Shown here in pieces: positions 17,448-26,162 of a stretch of DNA of 64,000 nucleotides. This stretch comes from Pseudotabrizicola sp. (GTDB lineage: Bacteria; Pseudomonadota; Alphaproteobacteria; Rhodobacterales; Rhodobacteraceae). Position 1 is the first letter of the stretch. Every line of letters begins with the position of its first letter. The notes below the pieces were generated by a model. It saw only the letters and a program-made list of their open reading frames with translations, made no database searches and was not told the DNA's origin. The stretch covers positions 1-64,000 of the forward strand of contig NZ_JAUXOV010000021.1 in the NCBI RefSeq assembly GCF_030684215.1, given 5' to 3'. Made by a program: the position numbers and the translations under genes.

Positions 17448-17470
17448 ACGCCGGACCTAAGGCCCGGCGT
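17448..17470 (-). terminator. Rho-independent terminator of dksA
   Basis: ACGCCGG pairs with CCGGCGT in a 7-bp stem and, read on the minus strand, is followed by TTTT. It lies about 50 bases past the dksA stop. Confidence 0.7.
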
Positions 17471-17518
17471 CATGTGTTTACCCCGCCCGCGCATGGGCCG
17501 GAAAATACCCCGACGGGC

Positions 17519-17941
17519 TTAGTCTTCGCGATGCACCTTTTCCCGGCGCTCGTGCTTTTCCTGCGCTTCCAGCGTCATTGTGGCAATCGGTCGCGCATCC
17601 AGCCGCTTCAGGCTGATCGGCTCGCCGGTCATTTCGCAGTATCCGAATTCGCCACTGTCGATCCGGCGCAGCGCGGCCTCGATCTTGGAAATCAGCTTGC
17701 GCTGACGATCGCGTGTGCGAAGTTCCAGAGCGCGGTCGGTTTCCTCAGATGCCCTGTCCGCCAGATCAGGCACATTGCGCCCGCTTTCAGTCAGGTTTCC
17801 AAGAGTTTCTGCGCTTTGATCCATCAACTCTTGCTTCCAGTTGACCAGCTTGCGGCGGAAATATTCCAGCTGCCGGTCGTTCATGAAAGGCTCACTCTCG
17901 GCGGGACGGTAATCATCCGGGAGGAAGGCTTCTGGCTTCAT
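17519..17941 (-). CDS. dksA: RNA polymerase-binding transcription factor DksA
   Basis: A 140-residue secondary-channel factor working with ppGpp. The coiled-coil tip motif DxxDxA is present (DLADRAS, 59-65), and the C-terminal domain holds YCEMTGEPISLKRLDARP. Only one cysteine (Cys102) remains of the four zinc ligands of E. coli DksA, a pattern I recall for Rhodobacter-type DksA. The start at 17941 has GGAGAG upstream and the conserved beginning MKPEAFLPDDYRP; longer starts exist at 17992 and 18016. Followed by its own terminator. Confidence 0.92.
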   Translation of the reverse strand: MKPEAFLPDDYRPAESEPFMNDRQLEYFRRKLVNWKQELMDQSAETLGNLTESGRNVPDLADRASEETDRALELRTRDRQRKLISKIEAALRRIDSGEFGYCEMTGEPISLKRLDARPIATMTLEAQEKHERREKVHRED

Positions 17942-18112
17942 TGCAGCACTCTCCAGTTTGTCGGATCGCACCGACAGGTGGGCTTCTGTCATGGCGCACT
18001 CCTGTTGGCGCAGCACCTAGCCCGTTTTGCAGACAATGTCACTAGCTGTTGCGACATTTTGTGGTCGTGGATAGCGTGCGCCCAACCGATGCAAACAAGG
18101 GCCGCACCCACA

Positions 18113-18952
18113 ATGACCTTTACTTCAACCGACAGTTACGTGGCCACCAAAGACCTGACAGTTGCTGTAAATGCCGCCGTCACTCTGCAACGCCCGCTGC
18201 TGGTCAAGGGCGAACCGGGCACCGGAAAGACCGAACTGGCACGGCAAGTGGCGGCATCCTTAGGGATGGAACTGATAGAATGGCATGTAAAATCAACGAC
18301 AAAGGCGCAGCAGGGCCTGTATGAGTATGATGCCGTCAGCCGATTGCGTGACAGCCAGTTGGGGGATCCGCGCGTGCATGAGGTGTCGAACTACATTCGG
18401 CGCGGAAAGTTGTGGCAAGCCTTCACCTCACCCGCTCGGGTTGTGCTTCTGATCGACGAGGTGGACAAGGCAGATATCGAATTTCCGAACGATCTGTTGC
18501 AAGAACTCGACCGAATGGAGTTTCACGTTTATGAGACGGGCGAAACAGTACGTGCCATGCACCGCCCCGTGGTCATCATCACCTCGAACAACGAGAAAGA
18601 ATTGCCCGACGCTTTTCTGCGCCGCTGCTTTTTCCACTACATCCGATTCCCCGACCCCGACACGCTGCGCGCCATCGTAGATTTGCATTTTCCCGGCATC
18701 AAGGAATCGCTGCTGACCACCGCACTGACCCAATTTTATGAAATCCGCGAGATGCCGGGGCTGAAGAAAAAGCCGTCCACCTCTGAAGTGCTGGATTGGC
18801 TGAAATTGCTACTGGCCGAAGACCTTGGCCCCGAAGACCTGCGCCGCGATGCCAAATCCGCCCTGCCACGCCTGCATGGGGCGCTGCTGAAGACTGAACA
18901 GGATGTGCAGCTTTTCGAACGGCTCGCCTTTATGGCGCGCGGGAATCGGTAA
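18113..18952 (+). CDS. MoxR-family AAA+ ATPase
   Basis: A 279-residue AAA+ protein with Walker A GEPGTGKT (33-40), Walker B VVLLIDEVDKAD, and sensor residues in VVIITSNNEKELPDAFLRRC. MoxR ATPases act with von Willebrand (VWA) proteins as chaperones that insert cofactors or mature enzymes; a CoxE-like VWA gene follows at 21159. A much longer frame extends upstream but is antisense to dksA and the flavoprotein gene, so it is not used. A different MoxR-VWA pair lies at 58020-60201. Confidence 0.88.
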   Translation: MTFTSTDSYVATKDLTVAVNAAVTLQRPLLVKGEPGTGKTELARQVAASLGMELIEWHVKSTTKAQQGLYEYDAVSRLRDSQLGDPRVHEVSNYIRRGKLWQAFTSPARVVLLIDEVDKADIEFPNDLLQELDRMEFHVYETGETVRAMHRPVVIITSNNEKELPDAFLRRCFFHYIRFPDPDTLRAIVDLHFPGIKESLLTTALTQFYEIREMPGLKKKPSTSEVLDWLKLLLAEDLGPEDLRRDAKSALPRLHGALLKTEQDVQLFERLAFMARGNR

Positions 18953-19530
18953 CCGATTGTTGACGCCAAAGGCACGAATCGGGCGTGTTTGCCGTGGTTT
19001 AGCCATAGCTCTGCCACAAAGTGATCACGATATCTAATTTTAGTGAAATATTATGAAACATTTCGCGATCTCCATGAGATAGATAAGGTGTCTGGCGTCG
19101 CTTTCCCCGCCATGGGTAGACTCGTCCTTGGGCCGTGCTTTTCACATCATTGACACAGTGCCGCCCCTTTGCCGACATTCGGAGCCTGTTCTTTCGGAAT
19201 TGTCCGATATGACCCAAAGGCGCTTTCCATGACCTCTGCCAATCGCTTCCAGACTCAGGCCGTTGTCGCTTTGCGCGACACGTCAGGGTCGGGCTGCGCG
19301 CTTTGGGTTTCTATCGGCAAGGGCGCATCTGCGGCGGGGGCCGCAGAGTTTGCCCGACCAATCTCTCTGCTGGCTGTGCGCGCAAGTGCCGTGCCGGACG
19401 GAGGGCGGGAATCGGGGGATTCCCGTATCAATCCGCAGGCTACGGCTGTCCGGTTCTGCCCGGACAGCCGGGCCGCAATGAAACCGGGGGCGTTTGCCGC
19501 GCCGCCTCATGCAAAAGAGCTGCCACTCTC
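18953..19530. other. Long intergenic region before the DUF2927 gene
   Basis: 578 bases with no gene I can support. The left part (19020-19070) is AT-rich compared with its surroundings and may hold a promoter. The right part (19264-19469) holds a run of strong hairpins listed separately. Open frames crossing it (for example from 19229) lack ribosome binding sites and run out of frame into the lipoprotein gene. Confidence 0.5.
19264..19469 (+). ncRNA. Candidate structured RNA or leader: array of perfect hairpins
   Basis: Four hairpins with perfect stems occur within 206 bases. They are TGTCGC/GCGACA (19264-19280), TCTGCGGC/GCCGCAGA with a GGGG loop (19328-19347), CGGGAATC/GATTCCCG with a GGGG loop (19406-19425), and GGCTGTCCGG/CCGGACAGCC with a 6-base loop (19444-19469). 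A fifth, imperfect one fits 19296-19326. The region lies 60-270 bases before the DUF2927 start codon. It could be a 5' leader, a small RNA on either strand, or a clustered palindromic repeat. I do not recognise it as a known RNA family. Confidence 0.4.
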
Positions 19531-20904
19531 ATGCGCCTTTTCTCGATCTTTGCCGCCCTGGCCTTCACCACCACACTCGCCGCTTGCGTTCCTGCAAACA
19601 CGGCCGATGTAACCAAAGGCGCATTTGATGCCCCCCTTGCCAATCCGGGCGTTGTTGCAATGCATGCCTTCCCGTCGGGGCCGGCGATCGGGGTCATGCG
19701 CAGCAATGTGGAACTGGCAAACGATTTCCTAGACCTTCAGTTTCGTATGGAAAGCGGGCGGGCGTTGCCTGTGCTGACCCGGTTTGAGGGGCCGATCACC
19801 GTCGCGATGACGGGGGATGTGCCGCCAAGCGCGCGCAGTGAACTTGCGCGGCTGATCTCGCGTTTCCGTGCCGAGGCGGGCTTGAATATTTCGCAAACCT
19901 CTGGACCTGCGTCCATCACCATTGATTTCCAGCCGAAATCCGCTCTGCGCCGCGCCGTGCCGACAGCGGCGTGCTTTGTGGTGCCCAATGTAACCGGACT
20001 TGCCGATTACGTCAAAAAGCGCAACACCGCCGCCGTGGATTGGGCAAGGATGAACCGTCGCGACAAGGTCGCGATCATGGCGCCGTCTGATGCCAGCCCG
20101 CAAGAGGTGCGCGATTGCCTGCACGAGGAACTGGCCCAAGCCATGGGGCCTCTGAACGATCTGTTCCGCCTGCCCGATTCCGTGTTCAACGATGACAACT
20201 TTCACTCGGTTCTGACCGGGTTTGATATGCTGATGCTGCGCGCCCACTACGCCCCGGAACTGCGGTCGGGTATGAACGAAGCCGAGGTGGCCGCCCGCCT
20301 GCCCGCTCTCTTGGCGCGGCTGAACCCGCGCGGTCAGGGCATTGGCGGCACGCCCAAGCAGATCAGCCCCCGGTCGTGGATTTCGGCCACCGAAGCGGCC
20401 TTTGGTGCGCGCGGCGGCAACCGGATTGATGCGGCAGAACGCATGATCTCTATTGCCAAGGCCCAAGGCTGGACCGACACCCGTATGGCGTTCAGCCTGT
20501 TTGCCCGTGGCCGTGCGCTGACAGCGCGCGATGTGCCTGCCGCGATCGAGGCCTATAGCCAGGCCGCCCGCATTTGGCGCAACATTCCCGGCGCGCAGAT
20601 CCACGCCGCACATGTCGATATGCAATTGGGTGCGTTCGCGCTGACCTCGGGCCAGTTCGAGAGTGTGTTGCTGCTGACCGACAGGTCCATTCCGGTTGCC
20701 CGCAGCCATCAGAACGCCTCTTTGCTGGCCTCGCTGCTTGCCATGCGGGCTGAGGCGCTGGAGGCGACAGGTCGTGGTGCCGAGGCGCGGTCGGTCCGTC
20801 TCGACAGTCAGGGCTGGGCGCGCTATGCCTTCGGCTCAGATGCACAGGTGCGGGCGCGGTTGTCGGATATTGCGACGCTGGCCCGGCGCGGTGGGCGGGG
20901 GTAA
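19531..20904 (+). CDS. DUF2927 domain-containing lipoprotein
   Basis: A 457-residue secreted lipoprotein: a signal peptide with lipobox LAAC (cysteine 19), then a DUF2927 region that includes DCLHEELAQAMGPLND and VFNDDNFHSVLTGFD, the latter resembling a zincin-like HExxx motif. A C-terminal half of helical repeats suggests a TPR-like part (AIEAYSQAARIWRNIPGAQI). It lies between the MoxR and VWA genes, a conserved Rhodobacterales arrangement. Frames extending upstream cross the hairpin array and are not used. The biochemical role is unknown. Confidence 0.8.
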   Translation: MRLFSIFAALAFTTTLAACVPANTADVTKGAFDAPLANPGVVAMHAFPSGPAIGVMRSNVELANDFLDLQFRMESGRALPVLTRFEGPITVAMTGDVPPSARSELARLISRFRAEAGLNISQTSGPASITIDFQPKSALRRAVPTAACFVVPNVTGLADYVKKRNTAAVDWARMNRRDKVAIMAPSDASPQEVRDCLHEELAQAMGPLNDLFRLPDSVFNDDNFHSVLTGFDMLMLRAHYAPELRSGMNEAEVAARLPALLARLNPRGQGIGGTPKQISPRSWISATEAAFGARGGNRIDAAERMISIAKAQGWTDTRMAFSLFARGRALTARDVPAAIEAYSQAARIWRNIPGAQIHAAHVDMQLGAFALTSGQFESVLLLTDRSIPVARSHQNASLLASLLAMRAEALEATGRGAEARSVRLDSQGWARYAFGSDAQVRARLSDIATLARRGGRG

Positions 20905-20964
20905 GGCAAAACTGCCCCCCTTTTCCACGCGCAAACGCGCCGCGTGACAGGCAAGGGGAAGCAC

Positions 20965-21132
20965 ATGATTGTTCTGCTGGGTTTGGCGCTTGGGGCCATA
21001 TTCGGAGCCTATACCGCCTATAAGCGGGGCGGCAACAAGCGCGACATGGCGCAGTATGCGGCAGGCTTTGCCATCGCCTTCATGCTTGTCGGTCTGTTCG
21101 TGACCATCTTTCTCGAACGTGCGCTGACCTGA
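20965..21132 (+). CDS. Small two-span membrane protein (55 residues)
   Basis: AAGGGGA precedes the ATG at 20965. The product has two hydrophobic segments (VLLGLALGAIFGAYTAY and AAGFAIAFMLVGLFVTIFL) separated by a basic loop KRGGNKRDMAQ. It lies between the DUF2927 and VWA genes and is probably co-transcribed with them. No function known. Confidence 0.7.
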   Translation: MIVLLGLALGAIFGAYTAYKRGGNKRDMAQYAAGFAIAFMLVGLFVTIFLERALT

Positions 21133-21158
21133 TGGCCGGCGCGCGGACGGCCTGACCA

Positions 21159-22340
21159 ATGTTTTTGCCGTTTTTCGAAGCCCTTCGAAAGACGGGCGTG
21201 CCGGTATCCTTGCGCGAATACCTGACGTTTTTGGAAGCGATGGCTGCCGGTCTTGCAACCTATGATGTCGACGCGTTTTACTACCTCGCCCGTTCTGCGA
21301 TGGTCAAAGACGAGCGCCACATCGACCGCTTTGACCGCGCTTTTTCACAGGCGTTCAAGGGGCTGGAGGCGATCACACCCGAACAGGTGCTGGACGCAAT
21401 CGACCTGCCCGCCGACTGGCTGGCGCGTCTGGCCGAAAAGCACCTGACACCAGAAGAACGCGCCGAAATTCAGGCGCTTGGCGGCTTTGATGCCCTGATG
21501 GAGACGCTGAAAAAGCGCCTTGCCGAGCAACAGGGCCGCCATCAGGGTGGCAACAAATGGATCGGCACCGCAGGCACCAGCCCGTTCGGCGCTTACGGAT
21601 ACAATCCCGAAGGCGTGCGGATCGGGCAGGATAGATCGCGCCACCAGCGCGCGGTCAAGGTCTGGGACAAGCGCGAGTTTCGCAACCTTGATGACCAGAT
21701 CGATCTTGGCACCCGCAACATAAAGATCGTCCTGCGTGCCCTGCGCAAATGGGCGCGTGATGGCGCGGCGCAGGAGTTCGACCTAGACGGCACCATCCAA
21801 TCCACCGCCCGCAATGGCTGGCTGGATGTGCAAACCCGGCCCGAACGCCGCAATGCCGTCAAGGTGCTGATCTTCTTTGATATCGGGGGCAGCATGGACC
21901 CCTATATCCGCGTGATGGAGGAGCTGTTTTCTGCCGCCCGGTCAGAGTTCAAACACCTTGTGCCGTTCTACTTCCACAACTGCCTGTATGAAGGTGTCTG
22001 GCGCGACAACGCCCGGCGCTGGGATGCGCAGACCCCGACATGGGAGGTGCTGCGCAGCTATGGCCCCGATTACCGCTGCATCTTTGTCGGTGACGCCGCG
22101 ATGTCACCCTATGAAATCCTGCACCCCGGCGGGGCCAATGAGCATTGGAACCCCGAGGCAGGCCATGTCTGGCTGGAACGCGCCTGCGCCCAATGGCCGC
22201 ATCACCTTTGGATCAACCCGGTGCCGGAACCACATTGGCAATACACCCACTCCACCCGCCTGATCGCGGATATCTTCCAAAACCGCATGGTGCCGATGAC
22301 GTTGGAAGGTCTCACGCGCGGCATAAAGGAGATCAGATGA
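21159..22340 (+). CDS. VWA-domain protein, CoxE-like partner of MoxR ATPase
   Basis: A 393-residue protein with an N-terminal helical region and a C-terminal von Willebrand A domain with the metal site DIGGSM (Asp241, Ser245). The spacing matches the CoxE/DUF58-type VWA proteins that work with MoxR ATPases in cofactor insertion or protein complex activation. The next gene's ATG overlaps its stop. It belongs to the MoxR-DUF2927-VWA-DedA group. Confidence 0.87.
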   Translation: MFLPFFEALRKTGVPVSLREYLTFLEAMAAGLATYDVDAFYYLARSAMVKDERHIDRFDRAFSQAFKGLEAITPEQVLDAIDLPADWLARLAEKHLTPEERAEIQALGGFDALMETLKKRLAEQQGRHQGGNKWIGTAGTSPFGAYGYNPEGVRIGQDRSRHQRAVKVWDKREFRNLDDQIDLGTRNIKIVLRALRKWARDGAAQEFDLDGTIQSTARNGWLDVQTRPERRNAVKVLIFFDIGGSMDPYIRVMEELFSAARSEFKHLVPFYFHNCLYEGVWRDNARRWDAQTPTWEVLRSYGPDYRCIFVGDAAMSPYEILHPGGANEHWNPEAGHVWLERACAQWPHHLWINPVPEPHWQYTHSTRLIADIFQNRMVPMTLEGLTRGIKEIR

Positions 22341-22696
22341 CCCTGTTGCGCCGTCACCCCGTTCTGGCCACCCTCTTTGCGCTTGCCCTCGCGCTCACCC
22401 TGTTCTTCGCTGGCCGGTTTGTCGCACAAGTGGTCTATTGGTCCGACCCCGCCCGTCAGGAACAAGAAGTCGAGGGCTGGATGACTCTGCGCTATGTCGC
22501 CAAAAGCTGGCGCCTGTCTGCACCCGATCTGTATGAAGCCGCGGGCATGACCCCGCTTGAACGCGGCGGTCGTCGCACGCTGGAACAACTGGCAGAAGAG
22601 CGCAACGTGTCACTGGCGCAGGTGATTGCCGAGGTCAAAGCCGGGATCGACCAGTTGACCCGTGAAAGCCCCGTTGACGGAGTGCCGGGACAGTGA
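22337..22696 (+). CDS. Membrane-anchored hypothetical protein
   Basis: A 119-residue protein with an N-terminal anchor (PVLATLFALALALTLFFAG) and a soluble domain from about residue 40 (WMTLRYVAKSWRLSAPDLYE). The soluble part has two helical motifs of the kind seen in small SAM/HTH-like folds. It is coupled by ATGA to the VWA gene and by GTGA to dedA, so it likely acts in the same membrane process. No named family. Confidence 0.7.
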   Translation: MTLLRRHPVLATLFALALALTLFFAGRFVAQVVYWSDPARQEQEVEGWMTLRYVAKSWRLSAPDLYEAAGMTPLERGGRRTLEQLAEERNVSLAQVIAEVKAGIDQLTRESPVDGVPGQ

Positions 22697-23283
22697 CCGA
22701 TTGGATGCTTTCTGCCGTGCCCACTTATGGGCCTTGGCTGGTGGCGATTGTCACCTTCATGTCCTGCCTTGCCATGCCCGTGCCCGCGTCCATGCTGATG
22801 CTCGCGGCAGGCGGCTTTGCCGCGTCGGGCGATCTGTCGGTCTGGCAGGTGGCACTGGCCGCCCTGCTGGGCGCGCTTTGCGGCGATCAGATCGGATATT
22901 GGATCGCGCGCAAAGGCGGCGCGCATCTGCTTGACCGGTTTGCCACCGGTAAACGCGCCCAATTGCTTGCCCGTGCCCGCGCTTTTGTCGCGGCAAAGGG
23001 CGCAATCGCGGTGTTTCTCAGTCGCTGGCTGGTCAGCCCGCTGGGCCCCTACGCCAATGCCATCGCCGGAGCCACGCGCATGCGCTGGCTGCCCTTTGCC
23101 ACTGCGGCCTTTGCCGGAGAACTGGTCTGGGTCGGTGTTTATGTCGGAGCGGGCTATGCCTTTGGCGACAATCTGGAGGCCGCAACCGAATTTGCAGGCT
23201 CGATCCTTGGCTTTCTGGCGGCAGGGGCTGTGGCGGCAGGCCTGGGCTGGTGGCTTTGGACGCTGGCAAAACGTGAACGCTGA
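22693..23283 (+). CDS. DedA/VTT-family membrane protein
   Basis: A 196-residue integral membrane protein with the DedA signatures LPVPASMLMLAAGGFAA-like start, GDQIGYWIARKGG and FLSRWLVSPLGPYANAIAG. DedA proteins help flip undecaprenyl phosphate or phospholipids and maintain proton motive force. GTG start overlapping the preceding stop. Last gene of the MoxR cluster. Confidence 0.88.
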   Translation: MTDWMLSAVPTYGPWLVAIVTFMSCLAMPVPASMLMLAAGGFAASGDLSVWQVALAALLGALCGDQIGYWIARKGGAHLLDRFATGKRAQLLARARAFVAAKGAIAVFLSRWLVSPLGPYANAIAGATRMRWLPFATAAFAGELVWVGVYVGAGYAFGDNLEAATEFAGSILGFLAAGAVAAGLGWWLWTLAKRER

Positions 23284-23322
23284 CCCTTTCCCTTTGCGCC
23301 CCGTCGCCCCATATTCCAACGC

Positions 23323-24009
23323 ATGATCAAATTCCTTCCCGTCATTCTTGCCATCGGCTACGCCCTCTTGATGTGGCGTTTTTCGGTGTGGCGCACGTCG
23401 AAGATGCTGGACGAGCAATCCCAGCCCCTGACCGACCCCGCCATCACCCGGCTGGCCGAAAGGATGGCGCTCGCGCTGGACATCCCCCAGATCAAGGTCA
23501 ACGTGTTCGAGATTGACGCCGTGAACGGTCTTGCCGCCCCCGATGGCCGCATTTTCCTGACGCGCGGCTTTCTGAACCGCAAGGCACGGGGCGAGGTCAG
23601 CGCCGAGGAACTGGCAAGCGTGATCGCGCACGAGTTGGGCCATGTCGCCCTTGGCCATACCCGCCGCCGCATGATCGATTTCACCGGGCAAAATGCGGTG
23701 TTTGTCATGCTGTCGGCGCTGCTGAACCGCTTTATCCCGATCCTTGGCGTATGGATCGCCAACCTGATCTCTACCGCGCTGATGGCCCGGATGTCGCGCC
23801 GCGATGAGTTCGAGGCCGACGCCTATGCCAGCGCGCTGCTGGTCAAGGCAGGCATCGGCACCGCGCCGCAAAAATCGCTGTTCCGTAAATTGCAGGCGCT
23901 GACGAATAACGCAGGCGCAGGCGTGCCCGCTTGGCTGCTCAGCCACCCCAAGACCGATGACCGGATCAAAGCAATCGAGGCCGCCGAAATCCGCTGGCAA
24001 GCCCGTTGA
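23323..24009 (+). CDS. M48-family zinc metalloprotease
   Basis: A 228-residue membrane-linked protease. One N-terminal membrane segment (residues 3-18) is followed by the catalytic helix IAHELGHVALGHTRRR and the third zinc ligand in RRDEFEADAYAS, with a hydrophobic segment between them. The layout resembles HtpX, but it is shorter than the four-span HtpX enzymes. It may take part in membrane protein quality control. Confidence 0.85.
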   Translation: MIKFLPVILAIGYALLMWRFSVWRTSKMLDEQSQPLTDPAITRLAERMALALDIPQIKVNVFEIDAVNGLAAPDGRIFLTRGFLNRKARGEVSAEELASVIAHELGHVALGHTRRRMIDFTGQNAVFVMLSALLNRFIPILGVWIANLISTALMARMSRRDEFEADAYASALLVKAGIGTAPQKSLFRKLQALTNNAGAGVPAWLLSHPKTDDRIKAIEAAEIRWQAR

Positions 24010-24104
24010 CCTGCAACGGGCAGTTGCGCTGCACTCGTTTTGGAACCCAACGCAATTGAACTGCGTTTGTTAAATGTCATAGTTTAAAATCAGCAGGAGG
24101 CCCC

Positions 24105-24305
24105 ATGTCCGCCCCACAAACCAACATTGAAAAACAACACCGCCGCCACCGTGGCCCTATTGTCGGCATGATCGTTGTCGTGCTTGGCGTTGGACTGGGG
24201 TATCTGTGGTGGGTCAGTTATGAAGTGGCGCAAAGCAATCCTCCACAAGGGTCTGAAACCCAGATTGACGGCCGCACCGGCGAAGAAGTCGCTCCGACCT
24301 ATTGA
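24105..24305 (+). CDS. Small single-span membrane protein (66 residues)
   Basis: CAGGAGG precedes the ATG. A basic cytoplasmic N-terminus (NIEKQHRRHRG) is followed by one span (PIVGMIVVVLGVGLGYLWWV) and a short polar tail ending GEEVAPTY. The stop lies four bases before the convergent PIN gene stop. No function known. Confidence 0.6.
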   Translation: MSAPQTNIEKQHRRHRGPIVGMIVVVLGVGLGYLWWVSYEVAQSNPPQGSETQIDGRTGEEVAPTY

Positions 24306-24309
24306 GGCG

Positions 24310-24861
24310 TCACGCCTCGGCGGCGTCAAGCGCCTTGGCCAGACGGTTCAGCTTTGCCCGCCTGAGCAATGACTTGCGGGTAAACGCTTCACCCGACAGG
24401 CAGCAGGCTGTGGTGTGAACCGCAGTCACAACCCGCGCCACGGTGTGAGGGTCACGCAGGTGCAGATCTCGCAAAAACCCGTCCGGATCGCAGCGTTTGA
24501 CGCCCTCTTCGGCCAGAAGGTGACGCGGAAAGTCCACTGCATTGAATGTCACGATGCAATCGGCTGAACTGCCAATCGCCACCGCCAACACATGCACATC
24601 ATTGGGGTCTGGCAACATCAGCCGGGCCTCTATGTGGGCATGTTCGCGCACCATGGCCTTGGGAAAATTCGCCCGCAGCATCGCGGCCTCACCGTCGGCG
24701 AACACTTGCTGCGCCGGGCCAAGCTTGGCCGTCGCGCGCACCCATTCGCGCAGGATGCGTTCTGAAAACAACGGCTCGTACAACCCCGCCGCTGCACAGC
24801 CCATCAGGATTTCGCGCAGCACCGTGGGGTAGAGCACACAAGCATCCAGAACCGCCCGCAT
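24310..24861 (-). CDS. PIN-domain protein (RSP_2648-like family)
   Basis: A 183-residue protein with PIN-nuclease features: the N-terminal acidic residue in VLDACVLYP, ERILREWVRAT, and the second acidic cluster MLPDPNDVHVLAVAI, CIVTFNAVDFP. It follows an RNA methyltransferase gene by 12 bases, an association conserved in Rhodobacteraceae, and no small antitoxin gene precedes it. A role in RNA processing is thus likelier than a toxin role. Confidence 0.78.
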   Translation of the reverse strand: MRAVLDACVLYPTVLREILMGCAAAGLYEPLFSERILREWVRATAKLGPAQQVFADGEAAMLRANFPKAMVREHAHIEARLMLPDPNDVHVLAVAIGSSADCIVTFNAVDFPRHLLAEEGVKRCDPDGFLRDLHLRDPHTVARVVTAVHTTACCLSGEAFTRKSLLRRAKLNRLAKALDAAEA

Positions 24862-24873
24862 CGGCTATGTCTC

Positions 24874-26121
24874 TCAGCCATCCAGCCGGAAGGTCAGCGC
24901 CTTGAGATAGCCCGACTCCGCCAACTGAGGCAGCATCGGGTGATCCGGCCCGGCAAACCCGGTGTGGATCAACTGCGCACGCCGCCCGCCACGCCCGATC
25001 CCGCGCCCCGAAGCGTTGCGGAAAGACGCCAGATCAGCGGCGTGTGAGCACGAACACAGCACCAGATAGCCCCCCGGTGCCACCAATGGCGCCGCCAGCC
25101 GCGCCACCCGCTCATAGGCGCGCAACCCTGCCTCCAGCGCCGGTTTTGCCGGCGCAAATGATGGCGGATCACAGATCAGCAGATCAAACTGCGCGCCCTC
25201 GGTTCCCAACGCCTCCAGCACATCAAAAGCATCGCCCTGCCGCGTGGCAAAGCGCGCCTCTACGCCCATCGCCGCCGCCCCTTGCGCGGCAAGGGCCAGC
25301 GCAGGCGCGGATCCGTCAACCGCCAAAGCGCTTTCAGCCCCGGCGGCCAGACAGGCCAGCCCGAACCCACCGACATGGCTGAACAAATCCAGCACACGTG
25401 CGCCTTTTGCCAGACGCGCGGTAAAGGCATGGTTGGGCCGCTGATCATAGAACAACCCGGTCTTCTGCCCGCCCAAAAGGTCCGCCATATACAACGCGCC
25501 GTTCATCGGCACCGTCACCGGACCGTCCACCGCGCCCCGCACCACGGCCACCTCCTCGGTCAGACCCTCCAGCACGCGCGACCGGCCAGAGCCATTCTTG
25601 ACCACCGACACAACCCCGGTCACGGCAACAAGGGCTGCAATCAGCATCTCCAGATGCGCCTCGGCCCAAGCCGCATTCGGCTGTACCACCGCAACATCAC
25701 CAAAACGGTCAATCACCACGCCGGGCAAGCCATCTGCCTCGGCATGGACCAGCCGGTAGAACGGCGCGTCAAACAGGCGCGCCCGCATATCCTGCGCACG
25801 GGCAATCCGCGCTTCAAACCATGCGTGATCAATCACCGCCTCTGGGTCACGATCCAGCATCCGGCAAATGATCTTCGATTTCGTGTTGACTGTGACCAGC
25901 CCCAGCGCGCGCCGCTCACCATCCTCCAGCACAGCCAAAGTGCCGGGCTCCAGCCCTTGGGTACGCCGGTCGGTCACCAGCTCATCACTATACACCCAAG
26001 GGAAGCCATGGCGGATCGCCCGCGCCTCGGCCTTGGGTTTCAGCCGCACCACAGGCAGGCCACGGATGGCAGTTTCAGAAGCGAGGGCGGGGGCGTCATG
26101 CGCAAAGGGAGGGGTCATCAT
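24874..26121 (-). CDS. Class I SAM-dependent rRNA methyltransferase, RlmI-like
   Basis: A 415-residue enzyme. An N-terminal PUA-like domain (LKPKAEARAIRHGFPWVYSD) is followed by a linker and a Rossmann methyltransferase domain with motif I VLDLFSHVGGFGLACLAAGA and motif IV LLICDPPSFAPAK. LLGGQKTGLFYDQRPNH is the RlmI-family signature. It most likely methylates a cytosine of 23S rRNA; the exact base is not readable. It corresponds to the RSP_2647-type family found with a PIN partner. Confidence 0.85.
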   Translation of the reverse strand: MMTPPFAHDAPALASETAIRGLPVVRLKPKAEARAIRHGFPWVYSDELVTDRRTQGLEPGTLAVLEDGERRALGLVTVNTKSKIICRMLDRDPEAVIDHAWFEARIARAQDMRARLFDAPFYRLVHAEADGLPGVVIDRFGDVAVVQPNAAWAEAHLEMLIAALVAVTGVVSVVKNGSGRSRVLEGLTEEVAVVRGAVDGPVTVPMNGALYMADLLGGQKTGLFYDQRPNHAFTARLAKGARVLDLFSHVGGFGLACLAAGAESALAVDGSAPALALAAQGAAAMGVEARFATRQGDAFDVLEALGTEGAQFDLLICDPPSFAPAKPALEAGLRAYERVARLAAPLVAPGGYLVLCSCSHAADLASFRNASGRGIGRGGRRAQLIHTGFAGPDHPMLPQLAESGYLKALTFRLDG

Positions 26122-26162
26122 CCCCTCCCCTTACCCGAACTTCTTCCTTTGGGAAATGCCCC

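Noticed and set aside
16334-18112. Very long upstream extension of the MoxR ATPase frame
   Set aside because: It is antisense to the flavoprotein and dksA genes and has no ribosome binding site; the MoxR domain starts only at 18113.
19229-19612. Possible small gene ahead of the DUF2927 lipoprotein
   Set aside because: No ribosome binding site, no recognisable domain, and it overlaps the real gene in another frame; the hairpins explain the region better.
24310-24861. PIN gene as toxin of a toxin-antitoxin pair
   Set aside because: No small antitoxin gene precedes it; the neighbour is an RNA methyltransferase in a conserved pair.
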